This document shows positions 54,560 through 63,638 of a stretch of 64,000 nt of DNA, piece by piece. Every line of letters starts with the position of its first letter. The stretch's first letter is position 1. Origin of the DNA: JAEUMW01 sp963734295 (GTDB lineage: Bacteria > Pseudomonadota > Gammaproteobacteria > Burkholderiales > JAEUMW01); contig CAVTGS010000016.1 of NCBI GenBank assembly GCA_963734295.1, forward strand, positions 19,700 to 83,699, in the 5' to 3' direction. The position numbers and the translations under genes are program-made. Below the pieces are notes generated by a model. It searched no databases. It was not told where the DNA came from and saw only the letters and a program-made list of their open reading frames with translations.

Positions 54560-54994
54560 ATGAATCCAAGCACACTTCCGCGTTTCTTCGCCTGCCTCGC
54601 GCTGCTCGCCCTGGCACTGGTGCCGCAGATGGCAGCGGGCGAAGCCAATCTCGAGATCAACACCCCCGCGATCGCCGCCACGCGCAACGCCATGGCGGCA
54701 CGCTACCCGCAGCTCGAACCGTTTTTCGCGAGCGGGGTGGTCGGGTTGACGCGCGACGGGATGGTGGCCGTGCGCGATGCGAATGCGGTCCCGCTCAACC
54801 AGCGCGCGGCGGTCAATGCGCTCGTCGCCCAGGAGAACCAGGACCGCGCTGCGCTCTACCGAGAGATCGCGCGCGCCAACGGGCATCCCGAATGGGAAGC
54901 GGACATCCGCAACACCTTCGCACGACGCTGGATCGAGCGCGCGCAGCCCGGCTGGTGGTACCAGGATGCGGCCGGGGGCTGGGTGAAGCGGTGA
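54560..54994 (+). CDS. ydbL: YdbL family protein (DUF1318)
   Basis: Periplasmic protein of 144 residues with a signal peptide (LALLALALVPQMAAG) and the DUF1318 core (IAATRNAMAARYPQLEPFFASG, RARNAYVAQENQDRAALYREIA-like helix). YdbL is reported to aid the YdbH-YnbE bridge. It closes the three-gene set. Confidence 0.82.
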   Translation: MNPSTLPRFFACLALLALALVPQMAAGEANLEINTPAIAATRNAMAARYPQLEPFFASGVVGLTRDGMVAVRDANAVPLNQRAAVNALVAQENQDRAALYREIARANGHPEWEADIRNTFARRWIERAQPGWWYQDAAGGWVKR

Positions 54995-55044
54995 GCCGCG
55001 GCTGAGCGTCCACCTTCCCGCGTTTCCTTCCGACCCGCGCGATC

Positions 55045-55821
55045 GTGACGCCCGTCCTGGTCTTCGATATCGAGACCATCCCCGACATCGGAGGGCTGCG
55101 GAAGCTCCACGCGCTCGCGCCCGAGCTGTCGGACGACGATGTCGCGGAGGCTGCATTCCAGCGTCGGCGGCAGGCGACCGGCGGCGATTTCCTGCAGTTG
55201 CATCTGCACCGCGTGGTGACGATCGCGTGCGCGCTGCGCGATCGCGACAGCTTCCGCGTGTGGTCGCTGGGCGAGCCGGAAGAAACCGAAGGCTCGATGA
55301 TCCAGCGCTTTTTCGACGGCATCGAGAAGTACACGCCGCAGATCGTGTCGTGGAACGGCGGCGGCTTCGACCTGCCGGTACTGCATTACCGTGGCCTGAT
55401 CCACGGCGTGTGCGCGGGACGCTACTGGGACATGGGCGAGAACGACCGCGATTTCAAATGGAACAACTACATCAGCCGCTACCACACGCGCCATCTCGAC
55501 ATGATGGACCTGCTCGCGCTCTATCAGCCGCGGGCGAACGCGCCGCTCGACGAGCTCGCGCAGCTCATGGGGTTTCCGGGCAAGCTCGGGATGGACGGCT
55601 CGCGGGTCTGGAGCGCCTACCAGCGCGGCGACATCGCGTCGATCCGGGACTACTGCGAGACCGACGTGGTGAATACGTTTCTCGTGTTTCTCCGCTTCCA
55701 GCTACTGCGCGGCCTCTTGACCGAGGAGCAGTACGGCGAGGACTGCGCACTCGTGCGCGACGTGCTCGGGCGCTCCAAGGCTTCCCACTGGCAACGATTC
55801 CTGGAGAGCTGGGCGCCTTAG
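55045..55821 (+). CDS. PolB-like 3'-5' exonuclease
   Basis: Predicted DnaQ-fold exonuclease of 258 residues. Motif I DIETIP, motif II WNGGGFDLPVL and motif III RDYCETDVVNTFLVFLR supply the acidic metal ligands. HLDMMDLLA is also conserved. There is no polymerase domain. Family members are stand-alone and their substrates are not established. GTG start; monocistronic or cotranscribed with rlmD. Confidence 0.85.
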   Translation: MTPVLVFDIETIPDIGGLRKLHALAPELSDDDVAEAAFQRRRQATGGDFLQLHLHRVVTIACALRDRDSFRVWSLGEPEETEGSMIQRFFDGIEKYTPQIVSWNGGGFDLPVLHYRGLIHGVCAGRYWDMGENDRDFKWNNYISRYHTRHLDMMDLLALYQPRANAPLDELAQLMGFPGKLGMDGSRVWSAYQRGDIASIRDYCETDVVNTFLVFLRFQLLRGLLTEEQYGEDCALVRDVLGRSKASHWQRFLESWAP

Positions 55822-55887
55822 CCTCCGGCCGGGTCCGCTGACCCGCTGTCAAACGCGGCTCCCGAAGGATGCTTCAACAGCCTGCCA

Positions 55888-57174
55888 ATGGTCACGATCG
55901 AATCCCTGGACCAGGACGGCCGCGGCGTCGCCCGCGCCGACGGCAAGGTGATCTTCGTCGAAGGCGCGCTGCCGGGCGAGGTCGTCACGTACGCCTCGTT
56001 TCGCCGCAAGCCGAAGTTCGAAGTGGCGAACGTCGCGGCCATCCTCCACGCGAGCGCGCAACGCGTGGCGCCGCGCTGCCGCCATTTCGGCATCTGCGGC
56101 GGCTGCAGCCTGCAGCACCTCGATGCCTTGGGACAGGTCGCGGTGAAGCAGCGCAAGCTGGAAGACGATCTGTGGCACATCGGACGCGTGCGCGCCGAAA
56201 CCTTGCTGCCGCCGATCTACGGGCCGTTCTGGGGCTACCGCCACCGCGCGCGCTTCGCGGTGCGGGACGTGCCGAAGAAGGGCGGCGTGCTGGTCGGCTT
56301 CCACGAGCGACGGAGTTCGTTCGTGGCGGACATGGACTCGTGCGAAGTGGTTCCGAAACGCATCTCCCGGCTGCTCGGGCCGCTGCGCGCGCTGGTCGAG
56401 AGTCTCTCCATCAAGCGCGCGCTGCCGCAGATCGAGCTCGCAGTCGGCGCGGCGGTCGACGTGCTCGTGCTGCGGGTGCTGCACCCGCCGAGCACCGAGG
56501 ACGAAGCCCTGCTGCGTGCATTCGCCGACGCTCACGGCGTGCAACTGTGGCTCCAGCCCAAGGGGCCGGAGACGGCGTTCCCGCTGTACCCGGCCGATGC
56601 CCCGCCGCTTGGCTATCGCCTCGACGAATCCGGCGTGGAGATTCGCTTTCGCCCGACGGACTTCACCCAGGTCAACCACGCCATCAATCCAGTGCTGGTG
56701 CGGCGGGCGCTCGCGCTGCTCGACCCGCGGCCGGGCCAGCGGATCGGCGATCTCTTCTGCGGTCTGGGCAACTTCACGCTGCCGATCGCGCGTCGCGGTG
56801 CGGTGGTGACCGGGGTGGAGGGGAGCGCGGAGTTGCTCGCACGCGCGGCCGCCAACGCGGAGTTGAACGGACTCGCGGATCGCGTGCGATTCGTCGAGGC
56901 CGATCTCTTCGAGATGTCCGAGGAGAAGCTGCGGGCCTTCGGCGCATTCGACAAGCTGCTGATCGACCCGCCACGGGATGGCGCGCTCGCCGTCGTGCAG
57001 GCGCTCGACGCGGTGCCGAGTGACATCGTCTACGTCTCGTGCAGCCCGGCCACGCTCGCGCGGGACGCCGGCATCCTGGTCGCCGTGAAGGGATATCGAC
57101 TGCGGGCGGCGGGCATCGTCAACATGTTTCCCCACACCTCGCACGTGGAGTCGATCGCGCTCTTCACGAAATGA
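55888..57174 (+). CDS. rlmD: 23S rRNA (uracil-1939-C5)-methyltransferase
   Basis: SAM-dependent enzyme of 428 residues methylating U1939 of 23S rRNA. A TRAM domain (1-55, IESLDQDGRGVARADGK), four cysteines for a 4Fe-4S cluster (C-x5-C-x2-C in RHFGICGGC plus a later Cys), the SAM motif DLFCGLGNFTLPIA and the catalytic SCSPATLARD are all present. The terminator for the convergent gene begins at its stop. Confidence 0.94.
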   Translation: MVTIESLDQDGRGVARADGKVIFVEGALPGEVVTYASFRRKPKFEVANVAAILHASAQRVAPRCRHFGICGGCSLQHLDALGQVAVKQRKLEDDLWHIGRVRAETLLPPIYGPFWGYRHRARFAVRDVPKKGGVLVGFHERRSSFVADMDSCEVVPKRISRLLGPLRALVESLSIKRALPQIELAVGAAVDVLVLRVLHPPSTEDEALLRAFADAHGVQLWLQPKGPETAFPLYPADAPPLGYRLDESGVEIRFRPTDFTQVNHAINPVLVRRALALLDPRPGQRIGDLFCGLGNFTLPIARRGAVVTGVEGSAELLARAAANAELNGLADRVRFVEADLFEMSEEKLRAFGAFDKLLIDPPRDGALAVVQALDAVPSDIVYVSCSPATLARDAGILVAVKGYRLRAAGIVNMFPHTSHVESIALFTK

Positions 57175-57200
57175 AAAAGGGCGGCTGTAGCCGCCCTTCC
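57174..57200 (-). terminator. Intrinsic terminator after the BI-1 family gene
   Basis: AAGGGCGGCT and AGCCGCCCTT form a perfect 10-bp stem with a 2-base loop, followed on the minus strand by TTTTTCATTT. It serves the minus-strand gene and may also act on rlmD. Confidence 0.75.
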
Positions 57201-57222
57201 CGACGCCTTTGTGGCGACTCGA

Positions 57223-57915
57223 TCAGTCGCGCTGACCGCTGAAGGCCATCAGCAGATTGAGCAGGTTGATGAAGAGGTTGTACAGATTCAGGTAGACCGC
57301 CATGGTCGCCATCACGTAATTGGTTTCACCCCCGTTCACGATGCGGCTGATGTCGTACAACAGGTACGCCGAGAACAGAAGCACCGCTATCGCGGAGATG
57401 GTCAACGACAGCGCGGGAATCTGGAAGAACAGATTCGCGAGCGACGCAACCACCAGCAGGATCAGCCCGATGAAGAGGAATTTCCCCATGAAGCTGAAAT
57501 CCCGCTTCGAGACGGTGGCGTACGTCGCAAGCGTCATGAAGATGAGACCCGTGCCACCGGCCGCGAGCCCCACCAGCTGCGAGCCGTTCTTGAGCGACAG
57601 CGCGACTTGCAGGATGGGCCCCAGGAAGAAGCCTGCGACGAACGTGAAACCGAGCAGGAGCACGACGCCCATCGGGCTGTTGCGCAGTGCGCTCACGCCG
57701 AAGAGCATGGCCATCATCACGCCGAACATGAGGAGCGGCCCCATGATCGGGTACTGGGCGAGGAAGCTGAAATTGGTGTTCGCGCCGATGTAGGCCCCGA
57801 TGACTGTGGGGATCATCGACAGGCCGAGCAGCCAGTAGGTATTACGCAGGACCCGGTTTTGCGCCAGCCCGACCGAACTGGGGATCGAACCAGGGATCTG
57901 AAGTTCCTTAGCCAT
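57223..57915 (-). CDS. Bax inhibitor-1/YccA family membrane protein
   Basis: Inner-membrane protein of 230 residues with seven predicted TM helices; the closing DISRIVNGGETNYVMATMAVYLNLYNLFINLLNLL is the YccA/BI-1 signature. In E. coli YccA is a substrate and modulator of FtsH. The function here is inferred only from family. Confidence 0.88.
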   Translation of the reverse strand: MAKELQIPGSIPSSVGLAQNRVLRNTYWLLGLSMIPTVIGAYIGANTNFSFLAQYPIMGPLLMFGVMMAMLFGVSALRNSPMGVVLLLGFTFVAGFFLGPILQVALSLKNGSQLVGLAAGGTGLIFMTLATYATVSKRDFSFMGKFLFIGLILLVVASLANLFFQIPALSLTISAIAVLLFSAYLLYDISRIVNGGETNYVMATMAVYLNLYNLFINLLNLLMAFSGQRD

Positions 57916-58115
57916 CTAACTAACCTCCGAGCGAAAGAATCGGGTATTAAGACTAGCCAAGGCTGGCGAAAGTTGCAAGCCGCACGGTCTCACGGCTCCA
58001 CGAGCCCGGCGCTTGTGGCACCCGGAAAGGTCAGCCAGTATCATGGCGGCCTTGCATGTGCCGGGACTAACCCCTTCAGGTTATGTCGGAACCAAAACCG
58101 GCAGGGTCCACAAAA

Positions 58116-58205
58116 GGAGGGTTGGCAGAGCGGTCGAATGCACCGGTCTTGAAAACCGGCAGGGGTGCAAGCCCCTCGTGAGTTCGAATCTCACACCCTC
58201 CGCCA
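58116..58205 (+). tRNA. tRNA-Ser (anticodon UGA)
   Basis: 90-nt class II tRNA. Acceptor arms GGAGGGT and ACCCTCC pair; the anticodon loop is CTTGAAA with TGA at 58150-58152; there is a long variable arm (GCAGGGGTGCAAGCCCCT region), a GTTCGAATC T-loop and an encoded CCA end. Confidence 0.95.
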
Positions 58206-58216
58206 TCGGCACGTTC

Positions 58217-58690
58217 ATGATTCGCTTCCTTCCCTGGCTCGTGTTGCTCGGGTCTGCGCTCGTCTTCTCCGCTGCCGCTGCCAAGAAAACGCCTGTCCAG
58301 GCGCCTCTGGCAGCCCCGGTCACGGAAGCGGAGTCCGAAGCACCGAACGCCGGGCCGGCTGAACGAGCGGCGGCCAAGCCGCACGGCCGGGTCACCGGCA
58401 CCTACTCGACGCTCCGGAGCCTGGGCGGCGAAGACGACGTGATCGGGCTCGAGGTCATCATCGTGCGCAGCCGCGAGGGCTTGCGCGCCTTCGTGCAGAC
58501 GGCGGACGGCGTGCTCGCAGCGCCCGTGGTGGTGCCGGTAAACGCCGATGGCGCGACGGTCTCCTTCACCATCCCTGCCGCGACCGGCGAGCCGCTCGAG
58601 TTCAAAGGCAAGGCCACCCGCCAGGGACTCACCGGCACCCTCGACGGTCGCCCGATGACGCTCCCGCGGCGTCGGAGCTATTGGCAGTAG
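58217..58690 (+). CDS. Exported hypothetical protein
   Basis: 157 residues with a signal peptide (FLPWLVLLGSALVFSAAAA), an Ala/Glu/Pro-rich linker and a C-terminal region of alternating beta-type segments (VIGLEVIIVRSREGLRAFVQ, VSFTIPAATGEPLEFKGK). No family recognised. It starts 12 bp after the tRNA and ends 1 bp from the queD stop. Confidence 0.65.
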   Translation: MIRFLPWLVLLGSALVFSAAAAKKTPVQAPLAAPVTEAESEAPNAGPAERAAAKPHGRVTGTYSTLRSLGGEDDVIGLEVIIVRSREGLRAFVQTADGVLAAPVVVPVNADGATVSFTIPAATGEPLEFKGKATRQGLTGTLDGRPMTLPRRRSYWQ

Positions 58691-59149
58691 TCAGCCGGCG
58701 TTCGATTTGCCGCGCACGGCGTCTGCCCAGCTGTTGGGCGTCTCGAACAAGCGCACCCGTTCGAGCCGCAGGTGGTTGCCATAGCAGTCCTGGTAGGCTT
58801 GCTCGAGAATGCGGAAGGCTTCGACGGCGAGGTTCTCCGCGGTCGGGACATTTGGCAGCACGACGGTCTTGTGGTCGGGAAGGGTATTCAGAAAATCGAG
58901 CACGACGCGGTCGCCGTGATAGACGAGAAAAGCGTGGTCCCAGGCGTCGACGATCTCGCGGCGCACGATCTTCTTCACATCCGAGAAGTCCAACACCATG
59001 CCCTGCCGTGGCGAGCCTGGGGTCTCGATGATGTCGCCCGAGAGCGTAACCTCGATGGCGTAACGGTGCCCGTGCAGGTGTTGGCACTGACTCTGGTGAT
59101 GCGGAATGCGGTGGCCGGAATCGAATTCGAGCCGACAAGTGATCAGCAT
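58691..59149 (-). CDS. queD: 6-carboxytetrahydropterin synthase QueD
   Basis: 152-residue enzyme of queuosine precursor synthesis. The zinc ligands are in FDSGHRIPHH and HLHGHRY; the catalytic DFSDVK and the WDHAFLV and VPTAENLA motifs are present. The ATG at 59149 gives MLITCRLEFDSGH. It is divergent from a radical SAM gene 83 bp away. Confidence 0.92.
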   Translation of the reverse strand: MLITCRLEFDSGHRIPHHQSQCQHLHGHRYAIEVTLSGDIIETPGSPRQGMVLDFSDVKKIVRREIVDAWDHAFLVYHGDRVVLDFLNTLPDHKTVVLPNVPTAENLAVEAFRILEQAYQDCYGNHLRLERVRLFETPNSWADAVRGKSNAG

Positions 59150-59232
59150 GAGAAGGGCGCGGATCGGACGCCCGAGTATATCATCGCCTTTCTGGAGCCC
59201 GCGTGGCACCGCACCATTTCGACTTACAACCC

Positions 59233-60094
59233 ATGAAGCCTGCCGGTTACCGGCTTACTGTCTCCGCACATGACCGCGACGCGGCCGGCCTGACGTATGT
59301 CTATCCGGTGGTATCGCGCCGCGCGGGAGGCGTCTCGATTGGCATCAACCTCAATCTGAACGATGCCTGCAACTGGCGCTGCATCTATTGCCAGGTACCC
59401 GGACTCACCCGCGGCAGCCCGCCGCCCGTCGACGTGACTCTGGTGGAGCGCGAGCTGCGGGAGTTCCTGGAGGACTTGCTGAATGGCGACTTCATGCAGC
59501 GCCGGGTGCCGCCCGAAGCCCGGCGCGTGAACGACATCGCGTTCTCCGGCAACGGCGAACCCTACCTCCGCGCGGGAGTTCGCCACCGTGGTCGACGCCG
59601 TGGGCCGCGTGATGTCGGACTACGGGCTCGTTGGCAAGCTGAAGCTTGTGCTGATCACGAATGGCAGCCTGCTTCACCAGGCCCGCGTGCAGGCCGGCAT
59701 CGAGGCAATGGCGCCACTTGGCGGCGAGGTCTGGTTCAAACTCGATCGTGCGACCGAGGCGGGTGTTCGCGCCGTGAACAATACCCGCACGACAATGAGC
59801 AAAGTGTTGCGGAACCTGCGCACCGCCACGGAACTTTGTCCAACCTGGTTACAGACGTGCGTATTCGCGCTGGACGATAAACCGCCGTCGGCGGAGGAGC
59901 AGACCGCTTATGTGGATTGCCTTGCCCGTCTTCGACACGAAGGCGTCGCGTTCAAGGGCGTGCTGCTTTACGGTGTCGCCCGACCGTCCCATCAACCCGA
60001 GGCACCGCGTATCTCCGACCTGCCGTCGGCGTGGCTCGATGCCTTCGCCGATCGCATACGGGCGCTAGGCGTGGCGGTGACCGTAACGCCCTAG
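59233..60094 (+). CDS. Radical SAM protein of the wyosine-synthetase-like group (frameshifted)
   Basis: About 286 residues after repair. The 4Fe-4S motif CNWRCIYC and GINLNLNDAC mark a radical SAM enzyme related to the TYW1-like (COG0731-type) proteins; the substrate is unknown. The frame breaks near 59563 (CCCTACCTCC); removing one T gives GEPTSAREFATVVDAVG and the rest runs to 60094. Divergence from queD suggests a tRNA- or pterin-related role, an inference. Confidence 0.78.
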
Positions 60095-60125
60095 TCCGGC
60101 CACGCGGCCCGTCCGGACCGCGCGG

Positions 60126-60452
60126 TCACTGGCGCACGGCGGCGCGCCGATGAGCCTTGCCGTTGCCCGGCGTCTCGCGCATCGCCTTCTTCAGATTCTT
60201 GTAGAGATTGGGATTGGAGGACTTGAGAAAGCCGACTAAGGCGAAATCTTCGCCCTTCGCCTTGTCGATGTCGATTTTTTCGACATGCACCAGACGCAGC
60301 AGCTCCCGCACCGGTCTCGGCATACTGCGGCCGCTCTCGTAACGCGAGCCACCACTTTGGGTCACGCCTACCTTGGTCCAGAATTCCTGCTGGTTCAGCC
60401 CCAGCTTCAGACGAATTTCGCGCGGGTTCGGCAACTTGTGCGTGGTTTTCAT
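60126..60452 (-). CDS. XRE-family helix-turn-helix regulator
   Basis: 108-residue protein with a phage-repressor-type helix-turn-helix (IRLKLGLNQQEFWTKVGVTQSGGSRYESG) in its first half and a basic tail. No toxin or partner gene is adjacent, so it is probably not a toxin-antitoxin member. The targets are unknown. Confidence 0.78.
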   Translation of the reverse strand: MKTTHKLPNPREIRLKLGLNQQEFWTKVGVTQSGGSRYESGRSMPRPVRELLRLVHVEKIDIDKAKGEDFALVGFLKSSNPNLYKNLKKAMRETPGNGKAHRRAAVRQ

Positions 60453-60513
60453 GGATGACCCCTATCTCGTGTACGTCGCCAGCATAAAGCGACAGTTATT
60501 ATGGACATGTGAA

Positions 60514-60537
60514 CCGGGGTTCGGTTCCGAATCCCGG
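60514..60537. other. Strong unassigned hairpin upstream of lysC
   Basis: CCGGGGTTCGG and CCGAATCCCGG pair over 11 positions with one G-T, followed by CTTTCTTATTCT. It could end transcripts on the plus strand, but no plus-strand gene ends nearby. Unexplained. Confidence 0.5.
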
Positions 60538-60651
60538 CTTTCTTATTCTATAGTTTTTCCGCGTGCTTCGGGACATCCGCTTGCCATGGCCCGCAGCCGC
60601 AAGCAGAACCGGGGCATAAGCGTTGCGCTGCAATATGCGCTGCGTTTGGGG

Positions 60652-60657
60652 TAGAAT
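60652..60657 (+). promoter_or_regulatory. -10 box of lysC
   Basis: TAGAAT 26 bp before the lysC ATG, with a weak TGCAAT 17 bp upstream. The hexamer matches that seen before gyrA and fbpB. Confidence 0.4.
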
Positions 60658-60683
60658 CGCGCGATTTCGATGCCTCGCACGCC

Positions 60684-61919
60684 ATGGCCTTGATCGTACA
60701 GAAATTCGGCGGCACCTCCGTCGGCAGTCCCGAACGCATCAAGAACGTGGCGCGCCGGGTGGCGAAGTGGCGGGCCAAGGGTCATCAGGTCGTGGTCGTA
60801 GTATCCGCCATGGCGGGGGAAACCAACCGGCTGATCGCGCTGGCGAAGGAAGTCCAGACCCACCCAGATCCCCGCGAGCTTGACGTGATGGTCTCAACCG
60901 GCGAGCAGGTGACGATCGCGCTCACCTCGATGGCGTTGATGGAGCTCGGTGTGAAGGCCCGCAGCTATACCGGCGGGCAGGTCAAGATCCTGACCGACGA
61001 CGCCCACACCAAGGCACGCATCCTCGACATCGACGAGGCGCCGATCCGGGCCGATCTCGCCGATGACTACGTGGTGGTGGTCGCCGGCTTCCAGGGCGAA
61101 GACGAGAACGGCAACATCACGACCCTGGGCCGCGGCGGCTCCGACACCACGGCGGTCGCGGTGGCAGCCGCGCTCAAGGCCGACGAATGCCACATCTACA
61201 CCGATGTCGACGGCGTCTATACCACCGACCCGCGCATCGAGCCGGACGCCCGGCGGCTCAGGACGATCACTTTCGAGGAAATGCTCGAGATGGCGAGCCT
61301 GGGCTCGAAGGTGCTGCAGATCCGGTCCGTCGAGTTCGCGGGCAAGTACAGAGTCAGACTGCGCGTGCTCTCGAGCTTCGAGGAAGAGGGCGAGGGCACC
61401 CTCATCACTTTCGAGGAAGACGAAAAGATGGAAGCAGCCGTCATCTCGGGCATCGCGTTCAATCGCGACGAGGCCAAGATCACCGTCGTCGGCGTGCCGG
61501 ATCGGCCGGGCATCGCCTACCAGATCCTCGGCCCCATCGCGGAAGCCAACATCGACGTCGACATGATCATCCAGAACGTCGGCGTCGACGGCACCACCGA
61601 TTTTTCCTTCACGGTCCACCGCAACGACTATGCAAGAGCGCTGCAGATTCTCGGGCCGGTGAAGGATCACATCAAGGCCCGCGACGTGATTGGCGGCGAC
61701 AAGATCGCCAAGGTCTCGGTGGTGGGTGTGGGCATGCGCTCCCACGTCGGCATCGCCAGCAAGACGTTCCGTGCGCTCGCAGAAGAAGGCATCAACATCC
61801 AGATGATCTCCACCTCCGAGATCAAGATCTCGGTCGTGGTCGATGAGAAGTACATGGAGCTCGCCGTGCGCGTTTTGCACAAGGCGTTCGAGCTCGATCG
61901 GGAGCCGGCCGGCGTTTGA
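60684..61919 (+). CDS. lysC: Aspartokinase
   Basis: Monofunctional aspartate kinase of 411 residues, first step to lysine, methionine and threonine. The N-terminal kinase (VQKFGGTSVGSPERI, GRGGSDTTAVAVAAAL, TDVDGVYTTDPR) is followed by two ACT domains for feedback control. It has its own -10. No lysine riboswitch is visible ahead of it. Confidence 0.96.
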   Translation: MALIVQKFGGTSVGSPERIKNVARRVAKWRAKGHQVVVVVSAMAGETNRLIALAKEVQTHPDPRELDVMVSTGEQVTIALTSMALMELGVKARSYTGGQVKILTDDAHTKARILDIDEAPIRADLADDYVVVVAGFQGEDENGNITTLGRGGSDTTAVAVAAALKADECHIYTDVDGVYTTDPRIEPDARRLRTITFEEMLEMASLGSKVLQIRSVEFAGKYRVRLRVLSSFEEEGEGTLITFEEDEKMEAAVISGIAFNRDEAKITVVGVPDRPGIAYQILGPIAEANIDVDMIIQNVGVDGTTDFSFTVHRNDYARALQILGPVKDHIKARDVIGGDKIAKVSVVGVGMRSHVGIASKTFRALAEEGINIQMISTSEIKISVVVDEKYMELAVRVLHKAFELDREPAGV

Positions 61920-61958
61920 GCGTGCGCGTGCGAGCAGCTATACTCTCGCGCGAACATC

Positions 61959-62052
61959 GGAGACATGGCCGAGAGGTCGAAGGCGCTCCCCTGCTAAGGG
62001 AGTATATGGGCTAAAACTCGTATCGAGGGTTCGAATCCCTCTGTCTCCGCCA
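61959..62052 (+). tRNA. tRNA-Ser (anticodon GCU)
   Basis: 94-nt class II tRNA. GGAGACA pairs with TGTCTCC; the anticodon loop CTGCTAA carries GCT; the long variable arm, GGTTCGAATCC T-arm and encoded CCA are clear. A P4-type integrase follows, so its 3' end is probably the attachment site. Confidence 0.95.
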
Positions 62053-62066
62053 AGAGTGAGTTCAAG

Positions 62067-62084
62067 GAAGTCCAAAGAAGTCCA
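62067..62084 (+). repeat. Direct repeat near the island attachment site
   Basis: GAAGTCCA occurs twice with a 2-bp spacer, 15 bp after the tRNA CCA end. Such short repeats are often integrase arm-binding sites; that role is inferred. Confidence 0.4.
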
Positions 62085-62086
62085 GA

Positions 62087-62129
62087 AAGCCGGTGTATCC
62101 CCCTAGGAACACGGGCTTTTTTGTTTTTT
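62087..62129 (+). terminator. Terminator after tRNA-Ser
   Basis: AAGCC-GGTGT and ACAC-GGGCTT pair with one mismatch around a 12-nt loop, followed by T-rich sequence (TTTTTTG repeats). Confidence 0.55.
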
Positions 62130-62177
62130 GCCGTTCGTTGCGGTGCATCGCGATTCCCCCGGCAGGAAGAGATCGCG

Positions 62178-63431
62178 ATGCCCCTGACCGATTCCGCGTG
62201 CCGCAACGCCAAGTGCCCCGAGGGCCGCCTATGTCAACGCTATGCGGACGCGGGCGGCCTGTACCTGGAAGTCACCCAGACCGGCGCAAAACTGTGGCGC
62301 TGGAAGTATCGCTACGCCGGCAAGGAGAAGCGCCTCGCGCTGGGGCAGTACCCCGGCGTGAGTCTCGCGAGCGCCCGCAAGGGCCGCGATGCCGCGCGCG
62401 AGATGCTCGCGGGTGGCACGGATCCAGGCCAAGCCAGGCGCGACGCGCGCCAGGCCGTCATGATGGAGGCCGAAACCGCCTTCGAGACAGTCGCCCGTCA
62501 GTGGTGGAAGGATTGGTCCGCGAACAAGGCGCAGCGGCATGCCGGATACGTCCTCAAGCGTCTCGAGGCGGACGCCTTCCCGTTGATCGGTGCCAGGTCA
62601 GTGCGCGGCCTCGATGCGCCAGCCTTCGTGCGCCTGGCGAAGCGCATCGAGGCGCGCGGCGCGGCGGACATTGCCCGGCGCGTGCTGCAGACCTGCGGAC
62701 AGGTCATGCGCTACGCCGTGGCGCATGGGCTCGCCCCGCGCAACCCGGTGGCAGACGTGAGGCCGGGCGATGTGCTGCGAGCGCGACGGCAAGTGAACTT
62801 CGCCCGCATCGAGGTGTTCGAGCTGCCTGAGTTGCTGCGGAAGATCCTGGCCTATGCCGGCACGCCGTACACGCGGCTTGCGCTTCAGCTCATGGCGTTG
62901 ACCTTTGTGCGGACCGCGGAGCTGATCGGCGCGCGCTGGCAAGAGTTCGACCTGGAGCGGGCCGAATGGCGCGTCCCGGCCGGTCGCACCAAGAGCCGGC
63001 GCGAACACCTGGTGCCGCTTTCGCGGCAAGCGCTGGAAGTGCTTCGCACCCTGCAAGCTGCGCACGGGGACCCGGAGCGCTGCCAGGGCGACGCGTTGCT
63101 CTTTCCTGGCGAACGTGATCGGAGCAAGCCGATGAGCAACAACACGATGCTGAAAGCGCTTGAGCGCATGGGCTACAAGGGCCGCATGACCGGGCACGGG
63201 TTCCGGGGTGTGGCATCTACCGCCCTGAACGAGATGGGCTTCCGGCCGGACGTGATCGAGGCCCAGCTCGCGCACGTGGAAGAAAACCGCGTCCGGGCGG
63301 CATACAACCACGCCCGCTACAGCGAAGAGCGACGCGAGCTGATGCAGTCGTGGGCCGACTTCGCCGACGCGGTGCGCCAGTCCGGCCATGTGATCGCGCT
63401 GCGGAGCCGGACGGCGCGGACTGCGGCCTGA
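62178..63431 (+). CDS. int: P4-type tyrosine recombinase/integrase
   Basis: Site-specific integrase of 417 residues. It has an N-terminal DUF4102 arm-binding domain (LYLEVTQTGAKLWRWKYRYAGKEKRLALGQYP), a core-binding SAM-like region, and a catalytic domain with Arg (FVRTAELIGARW), HGFRG (H-x-x-R), LAHVEENRVRAAYNHARY with the nucleophile Tyr. GGAAGAGA precedes the ATG at 62178. Sitting beside tRNA-Ser(GCU), it marks the left end of a genomic island that runs past the window. Confidence 0.95.
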   Translation: MPLTDSACRNAKCPEGRLCQRYADAGGLYLEVTQTGAKLWRWKYRYAGKEKRLALGQYPGVSLASARKGRDAAREMLAGGTDPGQARRDARQAVMMEAETAFETVARQWWKDWSANKAQRHAGYVLKRLEADAFPLIGARSVRGLDAPAFVRLAKRIEARGAADIARRVLQTCGQVMRYAVAHGLAPRNPVADVRPGDVLRARRQVNFARIEVFELPELLRKILAYAGTPYTRLALQLMALTFVRTAELIGARWQEFDLERAEWRVPAGRTKSRREHLVPLSRQALEVLRTLQAAHGDPERCQGDALLFPGERDRSKPMSNNTMLKALERMGYKGRMTGHGFRGVASTALNEMGFRPDVIEAQLAHVEENRVRAAYNHARYSEERRELMQSWADFADAVRQSGHVIALRSRTARTAA

Positions 63432-63637
63432 GCTTGGGGAATAGATTGCGCCTCGCATGTTCTTGATCGACCGAGGTGTTGCGCCGTCACAAGGCGGGCC
63501 TCGATTTCCCGGCGCGTTTCACCTTTTACGGTGGCAGGAACGTCCATCCATTCTATTTGCACACAGCCAAAGCCCGTCCTTGAGGTGGTTTGTGCGAACA
63601 CTACGTCACGCCCCAAAGGGGCTATCCTGAAGCTCAC
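63317..63637 (-). CDS. Possible small protein linked to the K/A-rich gene
   Basis: 106 residues from a GTG 1 bp past the neighbouring stop. The first 65 residues (MSFRIAPLGRDVVFAQTTS..., MDVPATVKGETRREIEARL) look protein-like; the rest is antisense to int and Ser/Arg-rich. No family. It may be short or spurious. Confidence 0.3.
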   Translation of the reverse strand: MSFRIAPLGRDVVFAQTTSRTGFGCVQIEWMDVPATVKGETRREIEARLVTAQHLGRSRTCEAQSIPQAQAAVRAVRLRSAITWPDWRTASAKSAHDCISSRRSSL

Positions 63638-63638
63638 G

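Noticed and set aside
62410..62430. TGGCACG inside int
   Set aside because: No GC at the right distance and it lies within a coding region.
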